From contig NZ_CADAJR010000012.1 in NCBI RefSeq assembly GCF_902788255.1, positions 1 to 51,624 on the forward strand: a stretch of 51,624 bases of DNA. Reading direction: 5' to 3'. Source of the DNA: an uncultured Methanobrevibacter sp. (GTDB taxonomy: Archaea > Methanobacteriota > Methanobacteria > Methanobacteriales > Methanobacteriaceae). Shown here piece after piece: positions 1-8,179 of the stretch; positions within the stretch are counted from its first letter, which is position 1; the number at the start of each line of letters is the position of its first letter. Both the position numbers and the translations under genes were made by a program. The notes beneath the pieces were generated by a model. It did not search any database. It had not been told where the DNA came from and was given only the letters and a program-made list of their open reading frames with translations.

Positions 1-196
1 TATGCTTTCAATTGCGGATTTTGAATTTTCCATGCTGTCTCTCATTAATTTTGCTGTATTGGTGATGTTTGGTTGGTGCATGTCTAATGCTCTTATGCTA
101 TCTATAGCAGACTTTGAATTCATTAAACTATCATTTATTCTAATTTGAGATTTTCTAATGTTTTCAATTTGATATTCGTTTTAAATCTTTGTTCAT
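1..196 (-). pseudogene. Partial repeat-containing protein gene, apparently frameshifted near its start
   Basis: The minus strand has an ATG at 196 preceded by a good GAGGT ribosome-binding site, but that frame stops after ten codons (MNKDLKRISN). Shifting frame at the short A-run around 180 opens a frame that stays open to the window edge. It contains two copies of a roughly 31-residue repeat with the shared core NSKSAI(D/E)SI. The protein looks helical and possibly coiled coil. The extra A may be a real mutation, a sequencing error or a slippery site. No family is recognised and the gene continues outside the window. Confidence 0.45.
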
Positions 197-536
197 AATT
201 TATAATACCTCTTTATAATTAGTATTCTTAGTTTTTTCTTTTTAAAGTTCACATGAATAATTTAATGTCGTTTCGTCATGTTTTAATGATTGAATCTTTC
301 TTTTAATCATTGATTTAGAAAGGATTACTTTATATAATGCCCTATATATTGGAAGTGATTTATAATAGTTATTATTTTTAATATTGCTATTATTGGATTT
401 TTAGAACTGAACAAATTATTGATGATTAAGAGTATGATAAATTAGAATTAATTAAATTAATGATACTTTTATAAATTATGTTTATTAAAATGTTTAATAA
501 ATAATAAATGAATAAATCCATTTAAAAGGTGATAGA
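197..536. promoter_or_regulatory. Non-coding stretch with promoter of the AlbA-domain gene
   Basis: No gene is visible in these 340 bases. A TATA-like TTTTATAAATT at 468-477 lies about 60 bases before the rightward gene at 537, a normal distance for an archaeal promoter with a short leader. A second strong TATA-like CTTTATATAA is at 328-337. The rightward gene has a GGTGAT ribosome-binding site at its start. Confidence 0.45.
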
Positions 537-1817
537 ATGTACAATCCGTTTAATAAAAATATCTCAGAAATAGAATACGAAGATTTAAAAAAATTAACAG
601 AAAATGATGTTTCAGAAGGATGGGTTATGGAATATAAAGGATCATTTCCTAAAAATAAAAAGATAGCCAATTCAATTGCATCTTTTGCAAATTCATTGGG
701 GGGTTGGTATATTATTGGAATAGAAGAAAATGAAAATGAAAGTAAACCTTCTGAAATTATTGGTTTTGATTTGGAAGATAATAAAAAGCCCACTGATAAA
801 ATTACAAATATTATTAAAGATAACATTGATCCCATTCCTTATTTTGAGACTAAACTTGTAGAAATTCCTAAAAATAAATTTGTTTTAGTAGTTCAAGTAT
901 TTGAGGGTCATGATGCACCATATATTAGTAATGGTAGTATTTATCTGAGGATTGGTGAAACTTCAAAACTATTAGCTATTGATAATAGATACCAATTTGA
1001 TAAATTAATTGATAAAAAACAATCTTTTCAAAAAAATATAAATTCATTCATGGACAATACATTTTTCTTTGATGAGTATTATACTCAACCTTATTTGGAA
1101 TTTTATGTTTATTTAAATAATCCTGAGGAGGTTTTATTTGAAGATTTTTATTCTGAAGAATTCTTTGAAAATCTTAAGGAAAATTTTAACTCAAATGTAA
1201 AATTAACAGACGAATTAGAATTATCTGCTTCCATTAATTTTGATAATGTCTATGGCTCTGTAGATTCTTATATACTAAGGCACGTGTATGATAATGACCC
1301 TATGCAAACTGGACTCACGTTAGAATTATTTAAAGAAGGGCACTTAAAATTAATATTCCCATTTAATGTATATGATAATCTTTCATTGAATAGAGAATAT
1401 GAATCATTAATTTATTATGATTCCTTTGTTTCTGAATATGGTGATTTAAAAATTATAGATTTGGCAGAATCTATTTTTGCATTTCAAACTATATTGACCC
1501 AATATAAAAGATTATTGGAAAAATTTAATTGTAATCATGAATTAATTTTTAAATATAAATTTAATAATTTTGATTCAATTACTCCATTTATGAATTCTGA
1601 TGAATATATGGGGTTCATTAATGAAAATAAACTGCCTATTAATCTTAAAACTTCAATTAATATTCCAAATAGAGGATATTCAAAATGTCAATTTAAGGAT
1701 TTTAATCCATTGACATTTGCTATTAAAATTATTGAAGCAACTGGTCTTCCAAGGCATTTAATTGATGTTATTTCTGAGGGGTATGCCACATATATTAATA
1801 TTAGGTCAAATAAATAG
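537..1817 (+). CDS. AlbA_2 (Schlafen-type) putative DNA-binding protein
   Basis: The first 150 residues match the AlbA_2/Schlafen AlbA domain pattern: an early EYKGSF segment, the ASFANSLGGWYIIGI core near residue 55, and GSIYLRIGETSKLL near residue 140, which fits the usual Y-x-R-x-G ending. AlbA_2 domains occur in nucleic-acid-binding or nuclease-like proteins and are common in defence and regulatory contexts. The remaining 275 residues are acidic, rich in F, Y and N, and not recognised. The ATG start follows AAAGGTGATAGA, a clear ribosome-binding site. The gene stands alone, with a promoter upstream and the capsid operon promoter downstream. A defence or transcription-regulator role is inference. 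Confidence 0.7.
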   Translation: MYNPFNKNISEIEYEDLKKLTENDVSEGWVMEYKGSFPKNKKIANSIASFANSLGGWYIIGIEENENESKPSEIIGFDLEDNKKPTDKITNIIKDNIDPIPYFETKLVEIPKNKFVLVVQVFEGHDAPYISNGSIYLRIGETSKLLAIDNRYQFDKLIDKKQSFQKNINSFMDNTFFFDEYYTQPYLEFYVYLNNPEEVLFEDFYSEEFFENLKENFNSNVKLTDELELSASINFDNVYGSVDSYILRHVYDNDPMQTGLTLELFKEGHLKLIFPFNVYDNLSLNREYESLIYYDSFVSEYGDLKIIDLAESIFAFQTILTQYKRLLEKFNCNHELIFKYKFNNFDSITPFMNSDEYMGFINENKLPINLKTSINIPNRGYSKCQFKDFNPLTFAIKIIEATGLPRHLIDVISEGYATYINIRSNK

Positions 1818-1977
1818 ATTTAACAAGTTTGTGCTGTAGATAAATTAATCAACCATATTGTTTTTAATATAGAAATAGGTATCAAACTTTATTTTTGACT
1901 TATTCCTATTCTATTTATTATTTTTGATTATTAATCGTTATTGTAAATCTTCCCTAAATTTTTAAAAAAGTAGCCAT

Positions 1978-2043
1978 AATATATAAATATTTATATATTA
2001 TAAATAATAAATTATATAATAAATTAAGTGGAGGAAAAATTTA
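1978..2043 (+). promoter_or_regulatory. Promoter and ribosome-binding site of the capsid operon
   Basis: A very AT-rich tract with overlapping TATA elements (ATATATAAATATTTATATAT from about 1978) is followed by GTGGAGG, with the ATG at 2044. The strong TATA box and the full GGAGG suggest a highly expressed operon, as expected for structural genes. Confidence 0.6.
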
Positions 2044-2529
2044 ATGGCAGATTCTATAATATTGCTCGAAGAGAGAAAAGAAGTCACAACTTTCCTATTG
2101 GATGAGGGCACAATCACTGCAACCACCGTAACAACTCCTACCGGTGAGACTCCTGGTTATGAATACGCAGGAGATAAAATCAAGGTCGATGATGCAGTGA
2201 CTTTATCTGATGCCTCAGACATTGGAAAGCCAACAGTTAAAAAATACACTGCTTCAGAAGGAGAAATAATTTTAGGTATTGCAGTTAATGATCCAGTCAC
2301 CATGACAGGTGGCAGAAGAAAAACATCAATCTTAGTTTTAGGGCATTTATTCAGATTAAAATTAGCTAGTGGATTATCAAACATTAAAGTCAATGACAGA
2401 ATTGCCCTAACCAGTACCGGAGCAATCAAATCAGATGACGGAGAATACATTGCGATGCATCCGGTTGAAAGCTCAGACGATTACAACTACATTGAAGTAT
2501 TCAGACCATATGATATGGGTGATAGTTAA
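2044..2529 (+). CDS. Capsid decoration-like protein upstream of the major capsid gene
   Basis: This 161-residue protein is beta-rich, with many Val, Thr and Gly residues and no membrane segment. It lies directly before the major capsid gene and shares its ATG/TGA junction: the stop overlaps the start at 2529. Size, position and a composition rich in ITATTV and VNDPVTMTGG-like segments resemble the small head-decoration or DUF2190-like proteins encoded just before many HK97-fold capsid proteins. I see no diagnostic motif, so the call rests mainly on context. A strong promoter and a GGAGG site precede it. Confidence 0.55.
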   Translation: MADSIILLEERKEVTTFLLDEGTITATTVTTPTGETPGYEYAGDKIKVDDAVTLSDASDIGKPTVKKYTASEGEIILGIAVNDPVTMTGGRRKTSILVLGHLFRLKLASGLSNIKVNDRIALTSTGAIKSDDGEYIAMHPVESSDDYNYIEVFRPYDMGDS

Positions 2530-3467
2530 TGATAACCAAAGGAAACGACACCAAAGTGCAAAATGAGGTAATTGCTCAAACAATTACTGATGAGTCAGCT
2601 AAAAGGTTGAGGCTGGCAAGACTATTTCCAAAGCAGGAAATAAAGGAAAATTCCGACTACTATACCTACTTCAGACAGAACATCAATCTTGATGATGCAA
2701 TTAAACGTGGACTTTTGGGTGAGGCAAAAGATCTTGCACCTGGTGCCTCTTTACAAGAGTTAAACATAAGAAAACCTGTAACAGACACTATTTCAATTGA
2801 CACAGTTGGCGGTGTTTTAAACGTCAACAAGGATGTCTTTGACAGTGATAGAATCTCCTTTGAGGATTTGTTGGCCGATGTGGCAACACTCATTGCCAAT
2901 AAAATCGAAACCAACATTTACAATACTCTTGTAAGCTCACCTAAGGTTCCAACATACAATACCACACAAACCGAGGATACCATGGAAGCCTTCGGTCAGT
3001 TCGTCATCAAGGCACAGGAAGCCTTCAAGGGAAGCTCCGGTGCAGGTGCTGATTTGACAATAATGGTCGAGTCATACAGGACATTAAGCTATATCAAGCA
3101 GTTGGCATATATGAGCAACAAGCTCGTTCAGCCGATAGAGGAAATACAGGCTTATTACGGTGTCGACAATATTGACTTTCTTGGAACAACCCATGCAGAC
3201 GGCGGAGCAATGCTTGGAGAAAAGGACTACATCGCATTTGACTTAAGAAATGCCCCATTGACAGTATTGTATTCCAAGTCTTCAGGAACAACTGTTGCAC
3301 CGATTACATCAGATCCGGATATTGCTGATTTTTATCCTATAATTGAAATCATGCGCAAGGACATTTATGATGAGCTTCCTCAGTATACTAAACTGTTCAT
3401 CCAGTCCAAGGTTGGAATATTGTTGAACAAACCGCATCTTGCCATGACAGGCACATGCAGACCATAG
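2529..3467 (+). CDS. Major capsid protein, copy 1 (HK97-type family, inferred)
   Basis: This 312-residue protein is the size of a mature HK97-type capsid protein. It has an early ARLFPKQEIKENSDYYTYF segment, a GEAKDLAPGASLQEL loop, a long central helix region, and a C-terminal PIIEIMRKDIYDELPQYTKL segment. It is a clear paralog of the next gene. The ATG overlaps the stop of the decoration-like gene. No protease or scaffold domain is fused to it, and none is recognisable nearby. Capsid identity is inferred from size, duplication, operon position and the presence of terminase genes in the same element; a search would confirm it. Confidence 0.7.
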   Translation: MITKGNDTKVQNEVIAQTITDESAKRLRLARLFPKQEIKENSDYYTYFRQNINLDDAIKRGLLGEAKDLAPGASLQELNIRKPVTDTISIDTVGGVLNVNKDVFDSDRISFEDLLADVATLIANKIETNIYNTLVSSPKVPTYNTTQTEDTMEAFGQFVIKAQEAFKGSSGAGADLTIMVESYRTLSYIKQLAYMSNKLVQPIEEIQAYYGVDNIDFLGTTHADGGAMLGEKDYIAFDLRNAPLTVLYSKSSGTTVAPITSDPDIADFYPIIEIMRKDIYDELPQYTKLFIQSKVGILLNKPHLAMTGTCRP

Positions 3468-3476
3468 GTGATATTA

Positions 3477-4403
3477 ATGTTGACTAAAGGAAACAATGCT
3501 AAAGTTCAAGATGAAGTGATGGCGCAGATTGTGGCAGACACTTCAGCCAAATGGATGAGATTCACAAGACTGATTCCAAAACAGGAAATTGAAGAGAATT
3601 CCCAATATTACACTTACATGTCACAGCGTGTCAATATCGATGAAATAATAGCAAAAGGTCAATTAGGTGAAGCAAAAGATGTTGCACCCGGTGCTACTTT
3701 ACAGGAATTGAATGTAAGAAAACCTGTAAGCGATACCGTGTCAATTGATACAATAGGTGGTGTTTTGAATGTCTCAGCACAGATGCTTGACTCTAACTTG
3801 ATAAGTGTCCATGATATGCTTCAGGATGTTGGGATTCTTATAGGAAGAAGCATTGAGCAGGCTGCTATCAACATGATTTTAAACAACGATAAGGTGGCAA
3901 CCTATAATCACACTTCCGGTGATGACAGCGGAGTTACCATTTTAAAAGCTCAGGAAAAGTTCAAGGAATCTGCCGGAAGTTTCTGTAACCTGAACAGTAT
4001 GGCAGTCAATTATAAGTCATTGACCACATTAAAGTCTGATATGTTTGCAGCGAACAGACAGGTTGAACCGGTAGAGGCAATAAAATCATATTATGGTATT
4101 GACAATATTGATTTACTCGGAACTGCTGTTTGTGATGGTGGATCTGAAATTGCCGAGAAAACCTACATCGGTATGGACTATCAAAATCCAGGAATGAAAC
4201 TACTGTACTCAAAGATAACAGGGACAACCGTTGCACCACTCGGACCTGACGGGGACGTCTATGATTTCTATCCATTGATTGAATTCATGCGTAAAGATAT
4301 TCGTGATGAACTGCCGATGTATACAAAGTTATTCATACTTACCTCAGTAGGTGTTTTGATGAATGCACCTAATAGGATTATTAAAGGTAAGTTCAGGGCT
4401 TAA
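3477..4403 (+). CDS. Major capsid protein, copy 2 (paralog of the preceding gene)
   Basis: This 308-residue protein aligns with copy 1 along its whole length. Shared blocks include LTKGN, LGEAKD(V/L)APGA(T/S)LQEL, (V/I)RKPV(S/T)DT(V/I)SIDT, the YYG(V/I)DNID segment and the C-terminal FMRKDI-DELP-YTKLFI. By eye about half the residues are identical. I place the start at ATG 3477 rather than the in-frame GTG at 3468, because the GGTGAT there serves as the ribosome-binding site and overlaps the stop of copy 1. Both copies are intact. They could form a mixed capsid (for example hexamer and penton subunits) or be a recent duplication. The copies have diverged too far to be an assembly artefact. 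Confidence 0.7.
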   Translation: MLTKGNNAKVQDEVMAQIVADTSAKWMRFTRLIPKQEIEENSQYYTYMSQRVNIDEIIAKGQLGEAKDVAPGATLQELNVRKPVSDTVSIDTIGGVLNVSAQMLDSNLISVHDMLQDVGILIGRSIEQAAINMILNNDKVATYNHTSGDDSGVTILKAQEKFKESAGSFCNLNSMAVNYKSLTTLKSDMFAANRQVEPVEAIKSYYGIDNIDLLGTAVCDGGSEIAEKTYIGMDYQNPGMKLLYSKITGTTVAPLGPDGDVYDFYPLIEFMRKDIRDELPMYTKLFILTSVGVLMNAPNRIIKGKFRA

Positions 4404-4474
4404 ATAGTTGGGAGTTAATTCTCCTAGCTAAACATATTTTAGATAATATTCATAATATATAACTGAGGCAAAAA

Positions 4475-4873
4475 ATGAAATTAATACTAGATAGTGAAAA
4501 TTCACATCCAACAACAATAACAGTTAAAGGGCATGAAATAACATTGCTGTTAATTGAATCTAGTATTTTAATCGATTCATCTCAAATTGCAAAGATATTT
4601 GATAAAAAAGAAAAGACCGTTGCCACTAAAGTGCAGAAATCCGGATTGGAGAAATACGAAACAGAAAATGTGAAGCTATTGAAAAAATATGGGTTGATGC
4701 ATCCGGATGCTGTTAAGCCAAGACCTTTTTATGACTTAAGGCAGATGCTTGAAGGACCAGCTGAATATTATTTCAAACAGATTGATGAAATTGAATTGAT
4801 CGATGTTATTGTACGGGTAGCTATTGGAAAGCATCGTGAGTGGATTCATAACAAAAATATTGGTGAAAAGTGA
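4475..4873 (+). CDS. Small protein of unknown function following the capsid genes
   Basis: This 132-residue soluble protein has a GAGG ribosome-binding site seven bases before its ATG. The segment around residues 32-52 (IDSSQIAKIFDKKEKTVATK) has the spacing of a helix-turn-helix, loosely like the N-terminal DNA-binding part of phage Bro or RhuM proteins. The C-terminal part is helical and ends in a basic stretch. A 71-base gap with a weak GGGAG/CTCC hairpin (about 4408-4425) separates it from the capsid genes. It meets the restriction endonuclease gene tail to tail. Function unknown. Confidence 0.6.
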   Translation: MKLILDSENSHPTTITVKGHEITLLLIESSILIDSSQIAKIFDKKEKTVATKVQKSGLEKYETENVKLLKKYGLMHPDAVKPRPFYDLRQMLEGPAEYYFKQIDEIELIDVIVRVAIGKHREWIHNKNIGEK

Positions 4874-4879
4874 TAATTT

Positions 4880-5797
4880 TCACCTTGGACCTAAAAATCT
4901 ATCACCATTAAAATGGATTAAGTGATTAGGATTATCAGCAATCCAAACTTCACTATCCCAAGCTAAATCTGCTGCAAACCTCTTAAAAGTCCTGAAATCT
5001 AAAAATGCAGTAATGAAAATCTTACCAGCTTTAACATTTTCAGTTAACTGGTTAATTTCACCTATTCTTTTATAATCCATTGGTCCGGTTGAAGTAACTG
5101 CTTCAATAAAATAAATCCAATTTTTATCTTCACAATATAAAATAACATCAGGCATTTTATCATGGGTTGAAATTGCAAATCCTAACTCTTCTAATTTTTC
5201 ATTGTTAATGAATAAATCTTTTTTAGCTGTATCTCCCACGTATAAACATTCACTTCCTTGTGCAAAACGGGAACCGAATTCTTCTATGATTTGTTTTTGC
5301 AATTCATTATGTGGACCTGGAGAAAAACTAAACTCTTGCCCATTAATCATTACAGGTCTTTTTAACAATTCTCTTTTAGAAGAGTATATGTCTATTAAAG
5401 ATTCGTGTTCGGATAAAAATTCATTTAAAGAATCATCCCATTCCGGTGAATCATAAGTTTGTATTAACTTTAAAAATTCATCGGTTAATTTATATCTATA
5501 GTTTGGAGAATTAGTGGATTTACTATTATCTTCAACAATTGCAGCATCTCTAAATTGGTGAATAACATTTTTTCTGATATTTTCACGTGTATTTTCAGCA
5601 TATTGGACATCATAATTAATATTTATAAATCTTATAATGTCATGTATTCTTATCCAATTATTAGTAGATTGGCTCCATTCAGTACCTTGGTGAATATTCG
5701 CCAATGCTAATAAAGTATAAGCACTAGTATCATTTTGTTGTTGTTCCGGCATTTCAATTGCTTTTAATATTTCTTTTGCAGAATCTAAATTATCCAT
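4880..5797 (-). CDS. Type II restriction endonuclease, BsuBI/PstI family
   Basis: The 305-residue protein has the two-part build of the BsuBI/PstI family: an N-terminal winged-helix-like region (residues 20-115) and a C-terminal catalytic region. The C-terminal part shows SPGPHNELQKQIIEEFGSRF (about 159-178), LYVGDTAKK (186-193), then the acidic pair of a PD-(D/E)xK-like fold at D217 (KMPDVILY) and E232 (YFIEAVTSTGP). Known members cut CTGCAG, so that is the likely but unproven target. The gene overlaps the methyltransferase by eight bases, and its AGGAG ribosome-binding site lies inside that gene. CTGCAG occurs several times in this element (for example near 12,665, 17,348 and 19,940), so the genome would need the partner's methylation. 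Confidence 0.85.
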   Translation of the reverse strand: MDNLDSAKEILKAIEMPEQQQNDTSAYTLLALANIHQGTEWSQSTNNWIRIHDIIRFININYDVQYAENTRENIRKNVIHQFRDAAIVEDNSKSTNSPNYRYKLTDEFLKLIQTYDSPEWDDSLNEFLSEHESLIDIYSSKRELLKRPVMINGQEFSFSPGPHNELQKQIIEEFGSRFAQGSECLYVGDTAKKDLFINNEKLEELGFAISTHDKMPDVILYCEDKNWIYFIEAVTSTGPMDYKRIGEINQLTENVKAGKIFITAFLDFRTFKRFAADLAWDSEVWIADNPNHLIHFNGDRFLGPR

Positions 5798-7271
5798 AAA
5801 TTAATTCTCCTAATATTTTATCACAATAAGGGGTTGTTAAATTACTGGAATGAATTATTTTATTACCTAGTTGTTTTAATGAATTTCTATCTGGAACAGG
5901 CATTGAATTAATTTCACTAGCATTTACTTGTGTACTTCCGTCTAAAATCCTGTAATACATGTCATATATTGTGGAATTGAATAGGGCAAATAATCCGTAA
6001 ATTTCAGGCAGTGTCAAATAATCATTTTTGTTAATAGTGTCAATGAAATTAATTTTATTATCAGTTGAAATATAATTAAATTCATTTAAAGAGTCATGTA
6101 GGTATATTGCAGGTTGTAATCTTCTTTCTTCTTCTTTAGATGTGAATCTTTTCAAAAACAAGAAATTTTTATTGTCCTGAAGTAAACTAGATTTATCTTT
6201 TAAAATAAACTGTTTTTTATCAGTGTCAACTGGAAACTTAACAAATCCTTCATTAAAATGGCATGGATAAAATATAGGTACGGATTGAGGGCATTGATAA
6301 TCAGATAATAACTCTTTATTTCTAAAGCCAACTGTTAAACCTGTTTTTAATTTAATTCCCAAATCAGTGAGGCTATATTCAAATTTATTTAATAGAGTTA
6401 AAACATTAACCTCGCTTTGATTTGTCGGCAGAAAAATAAATGAATTATCGTCTCTAGATACGGATAATTCGTAGGGTAACTTAAATCGTTTCAAATCATC
6501 AAACATGAAATCATTTGATGAGGAAACATTAATGAATTCAGGATTATTGTGGCTTTTAGAAACTTTAACGATTATAGTTTCTTGGAGAATGGAATCCTGC
6601 TTAAATAAATTATTTCTATTGATAAATAAATGGATATTGTTAATTTCCCCATTTCTTAATAAGTATTTCCGGAATGTTTTAAAATAATTTCCAGATGTCC
6701 AGCTACGAGGTATGATAAATACCATTTCCCCATTTTCTTTTAAAAGGTGCAGAGACATTGCCATGAAAAGAAAATATAAATTTGGAGCGCCGTAAACCAC
6801 ATTTAACATTTTCTGAGATTCAGGGGCTTTTTTAGGTATTTTTTTATAAGGAGGATTTGAAATGATTAAATCAAATTTGGTATTGGAGTTTAATAGGGAA
6901 TTTTCAAATTCATTGTCTAAAATAAAATTCTTTTTGACTAAGTCAATTGTTAATGGAATTTTGGAAGATTTAATTAGATATCTGCAATTTGATTCTAATG
7001 TTGGTAGAATATTTTCATCATTTTCATACATCACTAGATGAATGGAATTCAAATTAAGACTTTGTAGTCTTTCAATTAATGCGGCAGATAATATTCCAGT
7101 ACCTGCACCAGGATCTAAAATAGTTAAGTCTTTATTAATATTTTCCTTAAACATATCTGCCATGAAAACGGCAGTATTTTTAGAAGTGAAAAACTGACCA
7201 ATGTTTTTTCTTTCAGGTTTGGGAAATTTTTCTAAATATTGGTCGGTAATATTAACAACATGATTTAACAT
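5790..7271 (-). CDS. N6-adenine DNA methyltransferase, partner of the BsuBI/PstI-type nuclease
   Basis: The 493-residue protein carries the SAM-binding motif I DPGAGTG at residues 53-59 and the catalytic NPPY motif at 139-142, in the order typical of the gamma class of adenine-N6 methyltransferases. The N-terminal IGQFFTSK segment is also characteristic. The C-terminal half, which should hold the target-recognition region, ends in GSTQVNASEINSMPVP. The start at 7271 has GGAGG eight bases upstream, and TATA-like ATTTATAAATT lies about 60 bases further up. The methyltransferase comes first in the operon, which lets protection precede cutting. It is probably an accessory cargo gene of the provirus. 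Confidence 0.88.
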   Translation of the reverse strand: MLNHVVNITDQYLEKFPKPERKNIGQFFTSKNTAVFMADMFKENINKDLTILDPGAGTGILSAALIERLQSLNLNSIHLVMYENDENILPTLESNCRYLIKSSKIPLTIDLVKKNFILDNEFENSLLNSNTKFDLIISNPPYKKIPKKAPESQKMLNVVYGAPNLYFLFMAMSLHLLKENGEMVFIIPRSWTSGNYFKTFRKYLLRNGEINNIHLFINRNNLFKQDSILQETIIVKVSKSHNNPEFINVSSSNDFMFDDLKRFKLPYELSVSRDDNSFIFLPTNQSEVNVLTLLNKFEYSLTDLGIKLKTGLTVGFRNKELLSDYQCPQSVPIFYPCHFNEGFVKFPVDTDKKQFILKDKSSLLQDNKNFLFLKRFTSKEEERRLQPAIYLHDSLNEFNYISTDNKINFIDTINKNDYLTLPEIYGLFALFNSTIYDMYYRILDGSTQVNASEINSMPVPDRNSLKQLGNKIIHSSNLTTPYCDKILGELIYG

Positions 7272-7540
7272 AAAAATCCTCCGGAACTGTTTAATAATTA
7301 TATTATTAATAATACTTAAATATTATTAATTTATAAATGAATCTCCTTTAAATAGTGTATAACTTAATTATCTGGAGTATGGGGATATATTGATGATTTT
7401 TAGTTCATTAATTAATAATATGTCTTTTTAAACTCCAAATAATTAAAATTAAATATTGTAAATTTTAATATATGCCTTGCATTGATTTTTCATTATATTC
7501 GCCATAATTGTCATTGCCTGTTCTGAAAATATTAATGGTA

Positions 7541-7936
7541 TCATTCCTCAGGGGAATCCTCATCAGATATGAATTTTTCATCGAGTTTAAAAATTGAATC
7601 ATAATCCCCATTTTTAATATTAGTTAACAACTCACAAATTTCAGTATATAACTTTCTAGATATTTTGTTATCCTCAGAGGAATAATTATTAATAGGTTTT
7701 CCATCTTTTAAATTTTCAAGCAAATCCATGAAATCATGAATATTGTACATCTCATATTCTGAAATTATTTTTTTCATTTTTTCAGTATCAAATAAATCCT
7801 CATGGGATTCTGTATTTTTTTGTTTGTTTGAATTAGATTTATTCAATCCTTTTTTAATCTCAGTAACTTCTTTTCTTAATTTGGTTAATTCAGATAAAAT
7901 ATTTTCATTTACTTCTAGTAATTTTTCACTTGACAT
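7541..7936 (-). CDS. Small acidic coiled-coil protein, unknown function
   Basis: The 131-residue protein begins with a heptad-like helical segment (residues 5-30, LLEVNENILSELTKLRKEV), followed by a polar linker and a second helical part, with an acidic tail. GAGGT lies before the ATG, and a TATA-like TTATATACATTATAA sits about 45 bases upstream, so it probably has its own promoter. It lies between the restriction-modification operon and the large ATPase gene, all on the same strand. The 243-base gap to the ATPase argues against tight coupling. It could be a partner or inhibitor of either neighbour, but no family is recognised. Confidence 0.55.
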   Translation of the reverse strand: MSSEKLLEVNENILSELTKLRKEVTEIKKGLNKSNSNKQKNTESHEDLFDTEKMKKIISEYEMYNIHDFMDLLENLKDGKPINNYSSEDNKISRKLYTEICELLTNIKNGDYDSIFKLDEKFISDEDSPEE

Positions 7937-8179
7937 AAATAACCTCTTTTAATATATTATTATATATAGTAAGTATGTTTATAATGTATATAAAGAATTA
8001 GAGAGAGCATTTGCAAAGTAATTTTTTTGATATATACTATATTTCACTACAAGTTATTTGATTACTAGACATTTGAAAACATAATGGATAAACTTATTTC
8101 AAGGCATTTTCATATGGTTTGTATCCACAAACATAATTTCACTGTTTATAAAATAAGTCATTTGCCCTAGTATTATATA

